From positions 17,585,024 to 17,649,023 of the forward strand of contig OY987231.1 of the NCBI GenBank assembly GCA_963920705.1: 64,000 bases of DNA. The letters are read 5' to 3'. A program made the position numbers and the translations under genes. The first letter of the stretch is position 1. Every line of letters begins with the position of its first letter. Shown piece after piece: positions 59,504 through 64,000 of this stretch. Source of the DNA: Odiellus spinosus. Its lineage: Eukaryota; Arthropoda; Arachnida; Opiliones; Phalangiidae. The notes under the pieces are model-generated. The model was not told where the DNA came from. It searched no databases and worked only from the letters and a program-made list of their open reading frames with translations.

Positions 59504-62500
59504 TAAAGAGCAAGTTTTAGTTTTGCTCTTTAAGCAAAATAAACTTAGTATCAAAAACTACTAATATTCTAAAAATTTCATTTCTATAAGAAAACCTAAA
59601 AATTAAGGATTCCGGCATTCTAATTTTATCTTAATGTCAAATTACTAAAATATTTACGGAATCATAAATGGTATAAATACAGAAAATTAACTGAGTTTAA
59701 TTTTAAGTGTGTTCGCTAAATTTAAGCTTCTTATCTAATCTTACTAATAAGGATTACGGGTAAAATAAAATCACCAAAGTTAAACAGGTAACAAATCTAG
59801 CGTATTTAGGACACGAAATAAGATGCGCTAAGTGTCTGTCCCGATTTACCACGTCGCGCTTAATTAAACGCGTAATTCTTTTTTTATTCTTATATATGTG
59901 GTACATTTCTTTTAGCGTACTTTTCCAGCAGCCACGTCTGTTAGATTCAGCGTATAGCAATGGCTGTAAATGGACGTACGAGGAGAGCGTGATTCGTAAG
60001 GCCCTTAGAATAGTGGGCGCTCGCCCCAGTCGCTGCGTTTCCGAATGCCAGAAGGGAGGATTAAGCGTTCACGCACGACGGACCAGTCTCAAACTGGGCA
60101 TAAAAAAGGCGAGATGAGGAATAAAAGGGAGACAGGGATACCCATTCTTTAGTCCTTGTCACTATAACGTTTCAGAACGTAAAAAGATACGCTCCCATTT
60201 ACCTACATCTATGATTTTATTCCTTACGCATCGAGAGATTCGAGACCCTAGCCTTACAATCGCTGATATTTCAAGCTGAATCCGATTGTATATCGTAGTA
60301 GTAAGGAAAAAAGGGGGTAAAATTGAGGGGATCTGGCGATTGGAAGCTCGAGAGAATGGTGATGGAATCGCCGCTTCGGGGCCATTGGGGCGCCCGCAGT
60401 CGCTACGCCAAAAGTCGAGCTATAGTCGTTCAAAAAAGGAGGAAATCCAAAATAGAACAAAGGTCCGAACCCGACTATTAAAAGGGAACCTATCGTCTAA
60501 CTCTTTTTCACACCCGATACCCCCACCGCCACATTTTCGCGTTTACCGTGCCAAGAATTTGGGTTATCGCTTATCGGTTTTTCGTAATTTCTAAAGGCGG
60601 GCTATTTTCAAATCATTTGCTTGATAGAACCTCTTCAAGATGTTCGGAATATTTTACGAGAGAGAGTGAGAGACTAAAACATATAATGGAAAGTAACCTA
60701 AAGCAATCGTATAATCTTGAAGTTACCTCGAGGCTCAAGTAAAAACGTTAATTGTTATTCTCCTTATCAAAAAAATTAACTGAGAAATAGCGAAACCTTT
60801 GCACCCATGAATACGCAATGTTAAAATTCGAAGGAGTAAGAATTTTCCCAAAATACGAGAATAAAAAATAATGGTACACTATATCTTTAAAGAAAAATCT
60901 CTACAAAATATTAACATGGAGATATTATCATTTTCTGGAATAAGTACTTTCATGAAAAAGACCACGCGAAAGCTCAAAACATTTATCTTCCGATAAATCC
61001 ATTCCCATTTAACTAAATTATCTGAATTTACAAATTTAATTTTTTTAGTCATACATAATTATAATCCAACTCCGAGCTATAGTGTTGCAGGCTAGAAAAC
61101 AATTACTACGCTTTTCAAATATTTATATTTAAACATAATACAAGCTCACTTTTGTTTTAAGAAACGCACAACAATTGAAAAGAAAAATAACTTTTCATGA
61201 TCATCTTTTTTTTACACAAACCCTTCAAGACTTAAAACCCATTTGCGCAAATGTACGCGCGAACCAGAAAATCCCTAAAAGCAGTCGAAAATTCCCATTT
61301 CATATCGCGATACACTCCTCTATACGCAAACGAAATAAAAAAAGCAAAAACCCAAAATCCCAAGAAACTAAAACATAAAATTGTAAGACCCTAAACATCA
61401 GCAAGCTCTCCATACTCTCGCGGCGTGGTATGTTAAGAGAATGCGTGACGGGAAAGAGAGAAAATCGCGCCTCGGTTTTAGGCGAATTGGTTAAAATATG
61501 TTCCAAGGAACTCTCACCTTCTCTTCGGGCAAAGTTTAATGTCTTGTCTAGGCCTTTACGACCATCTAAGAGAGCTATTCGTCACAAAAAAAGGAAAAAG
61601 AAAATGGAGCGATGCTAGGGAGAGGGCAAAAGCGTCCCAAAACCCTATAGGCCTTATATTTCTCGACTCTTCCTCTCGCGCTTCTCTCTACAACGCGGAG
61701 CATCTATAGGAATATATACGTACTACTTTTTCGCTACGGAGATTAACACTCTTATTCCTCCGCCGAATCATAATATCTTATACCATCTATAAATATAAAG
61801 GTTCTTATATCTTTATATATATATACGAAAAGTACAAAACGGTCAAAATACTCTCTGGGACCATGGGGACTCTAGACGCGCTCTCTCTGAGCGTTCATGG
61901 TTTTGAAGGGAGTATAAAGAGGAAAAACAATTTCGTTTTTATTAATCGTTTCTTTTACCAAAACATTTAACTCGCTTCTAAACTACTTATAAACTTTTGG
62001 TTAATTTCCAGAACAATACTTTAAGAAAAGTATTCGAGTGTTAGACTAATCAAAAGATGCACTCTCTTTGAATCAATAATAATAACTTGATCTTAGAAAT
62101 TACGTGTAGCTTATTAGTATTTCGGTTCAATTATAAATATTTTTCAATCAGTTTTTGGTATCGTCTTGAATCATTTAAATAACGGAAAGGCAATTTATAT
62201 AATTGCCAAAAATACGAAGAAACATAATGTATTGGCGCATCGAACCAAACTAATCGGGTTACATTCCCTTTCAAATCCTCCCTTAATTATAATCAAACAT
62301 TATATTACTTCAAGAATAAAACTATGATTAGTAACACGTAAAGGCATAGAACATATCTAAATAGATCTTTGTTTGCTAATAATTATAAACTACAGACAAT
62401 TTATAATATTTAACTCGAATAGTTTCAAGTCTGATTTCATAGTAAAATATACACCCCATTTGTAGTTTGGCGCTCCCTTGAAATAAGGGATGCGCGCGGA

Positions 62501-63934
62501 GGAAGAGTTAAAAATCGATGGAGACACTAGGAAAAGTGTTAGATGGAAAACAGCGCCATTAAAAGGTAGCATTCGAGCTATACTAGAAGAAGAAGAAGCT
62601 ACTCTCTCTCTGGAGCGCGGCATCCATGCATTTTTAATGGTTCTTGAATAGGGGGGGAGGATTTCGTTTATAGCCTTTCGTGTTTGGGAGATGGCTTGGG
62701 CTAACCCTATATCCGTCCATCCCACCCCCGCAATAATACGAGCATAGTATCACACCCAACGTCCCTTTCCCATTTAAGAGTGGCGGGGCAATCTCTAGCC
62801 TTTTTTACGGTGCCTTATTTTGCGCCTCGGAATTACAGCGGGGGAGGTGGGAAAATAAGGACAGGAATCTGGTTTACAAGGAGACAGAGGACTGCTAAAG
62901 GTATAGTATACGTTGGACTATTAGCGCTTTCAAAAGGTGTTCTCCCAAAAAACCGACAGATCAGATTTTCAGTCATGCATGGCTACAAAACCTCTTCCCA
63001 CTAATCAACGACATCAAAGAAGATCCATTGTATTAATCAGGTAATGTATTTAATAGGTCAACTACTAAGCGCCATTACGTGATGGTTGGAACAGCGTTTT
63101 AGGAGGGAGGATATTTTCGCTCTCATCTAACCCCGGCAAGAAAGCTTTGCAAGGTGTTACACGAGCACTTTATCTAGAAGAGCCCCCAACTAAAGCGCGC
63201 TTCTAACCCTCATGTAATGACTTTCAACTTGTTTTGAGTACCAACGCAAATCTTATTAGAATATTCGGGGATTCTTTTTCGTAAGCCAATTTCGGTATTT
63301 TTGGTATGATTTTGTGGCTATTACGAAGAAATCTTCCTAAATCAAAATACTTCGTGAGACTTGCTCTTTAAGGGATTTGTATCATCTGAGTAGAATGCTT
63401 GAAGAAGGAGGATGGGTGTTTAAATTTACGCGGATGAAAAACTTCGTTTTCCTAGAAAATGCTAAGTAAGAATTCGGCGAAACGTATACTGAGCAAGAGG
63501 GGATGTATACTTGAACGCTGGATAAACGAGAAAAACCCAAACCATATCCTTCATTCGAATACCGACTTAAGCTATATCTTTTTCAGCTATTTGTACTTTC
63601 GTTAATTCGTACAAACAAAACACCGAGATCTAGATTCTTGGAATCCCAAATGAGATAAAATTCCAGCAAACTATCCGCTCTGATAATTTCCAAAAGGTAT
63701 TTTAAAGTCCTTCATTAATGAAAAGGGTAATAGGTTAAATGAAAAGAAAAATCAGTGTTTGAAAGAAAAAAATAACTGCTGATATTTGCTGTTTAATAGG
63801 CCTAATGACGTCATTACTGAATACCCGACTTTATATTTCTTCTAAGCCAATGAACAAATTATGTATTTTTCCACTTCAAAACTTCAAAAAATATATATAT
63901 AAATAAGTTAGCTGCAATATTTCAAACATTTTAC
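59504..63934. other. Non-coding stretch between B4 and B5
   Basis: CpG-richer at 59.9-60.5 kb and 61.4-61.9 kb. At 59896-60117 a 73-codon frame is preceded by a pyrimidine run and TTTCTTTTAG, like a splice acceptor, but the peptide matches no family I know. Nothing else can be assigned. Confidence 0.45.
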
Positions 63935-64000
63935 CAAGAAGGATTAGATAAGGAGAGGAAATGTGGGAACGGCGCGGCTCGTACTGCGTCGGCCTAAACT
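63935..64000 (-). mobile_element. MITE family B, copy B5 (cut by window end)
   Basis: The first 66 bp match the start of B4 (CAAGAAGGATTAGATAAGG, then the GGCGCGG and CTGCGTCGGCC motifs). The rest lies beyond the window. The 7 bp before it are ATTTTAC, the predicted TSD. Confidence 0.9.

Noticed and set aside
59896-60117. Frame after a splice-acceptor-like TTTCTTTTAG
   Set aside because: Pyrimidine tracts ending in AG are common here. The peptide is not recognised and no partner exon was found. Kept only as a remark.

Overview
The window looks like nuclear DNA of an arthropod, most likely an insect. It is AT-rich and CpG is not obviously depleted. It has long poly-T/A and GA/CT runs, two interstitial (TTAGG)n/(CCTAA)n tracts (the usual insect telomere unit), and many short non-autonomous DNA transposons. 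I cannot name the species. I found no protein-coding gene, rRNA or complete tRNA that I can support. No open frame exceeds about 160 codons, and the longest run through low-complexity or repeat DNA or encode nothing I recognise. The window is best read as intergenic or long-intron DNA shaped by transposable elements.

The main content is a set of miniature inverted-repeat elements (MITEs). Family A (about 336 bp) has ten complete copies between 13.4 and 48.5 kb. Family B (about 285 bp) has four complete copies plus one cut by the window end. Family C (418 bp) has two near-identical copies in opposite orientation. Family E (about 270-315 bp) has two bounded copies and one eroded copy. The four families differ in internal sequence, but all start 5'-CA, end TG-3', and every complete copy is flanked by a perfect 7-bp target-site duplication (TSD). 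Across all 18 sites the TSD follows a palindromic rule, nTnnnAn. This points to one shared transposase type, whose source gene is not in the window.

A second class consists of fold-back elements flanked by TTAA (T1 at 6.6-7.2 kb, T2 at 26.9-27.4 kb, T3 at 10.7 kb). T1 has diverged relatives at 5.7 kb and 14.4 kb, and the latter is split by MITE B1. A third class (F, at 40.9-41.8 kb and 45.6-46.1 kb) has inverted end arrays of a degenerate TGATCGAC motif around a core with (TTAGG)n. A fourth repeat, D, is rich in ATCGATTT. It occurs alone at 13.0 kb and at 20.2-21.1 kb as a three-layer nest: D, interrupted by an inverted D, itself interrupted by MITE A4.

By region: 0-11 kb is old AT-rich repeat debris with T1 and T3. 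12-26 kb is MITE-dense (C1, D1, A1-A3, B1, the D/D/A4 nest, A5, C2). 26-36 kb holds E3, T2, A6, A7 and a 168-bp hairpin. 36-51 kb holds A8-A10, F1, B2, F2, E1 and E2. 51-64 kb has few clear mobile elements (B3, B4, B5) and is richer in CpG and GA/CT tracts, including a degenerate tandem array at 52.7-53.0 kb. The elements carry no visible enzymes and interact only as targets and layers of one another.
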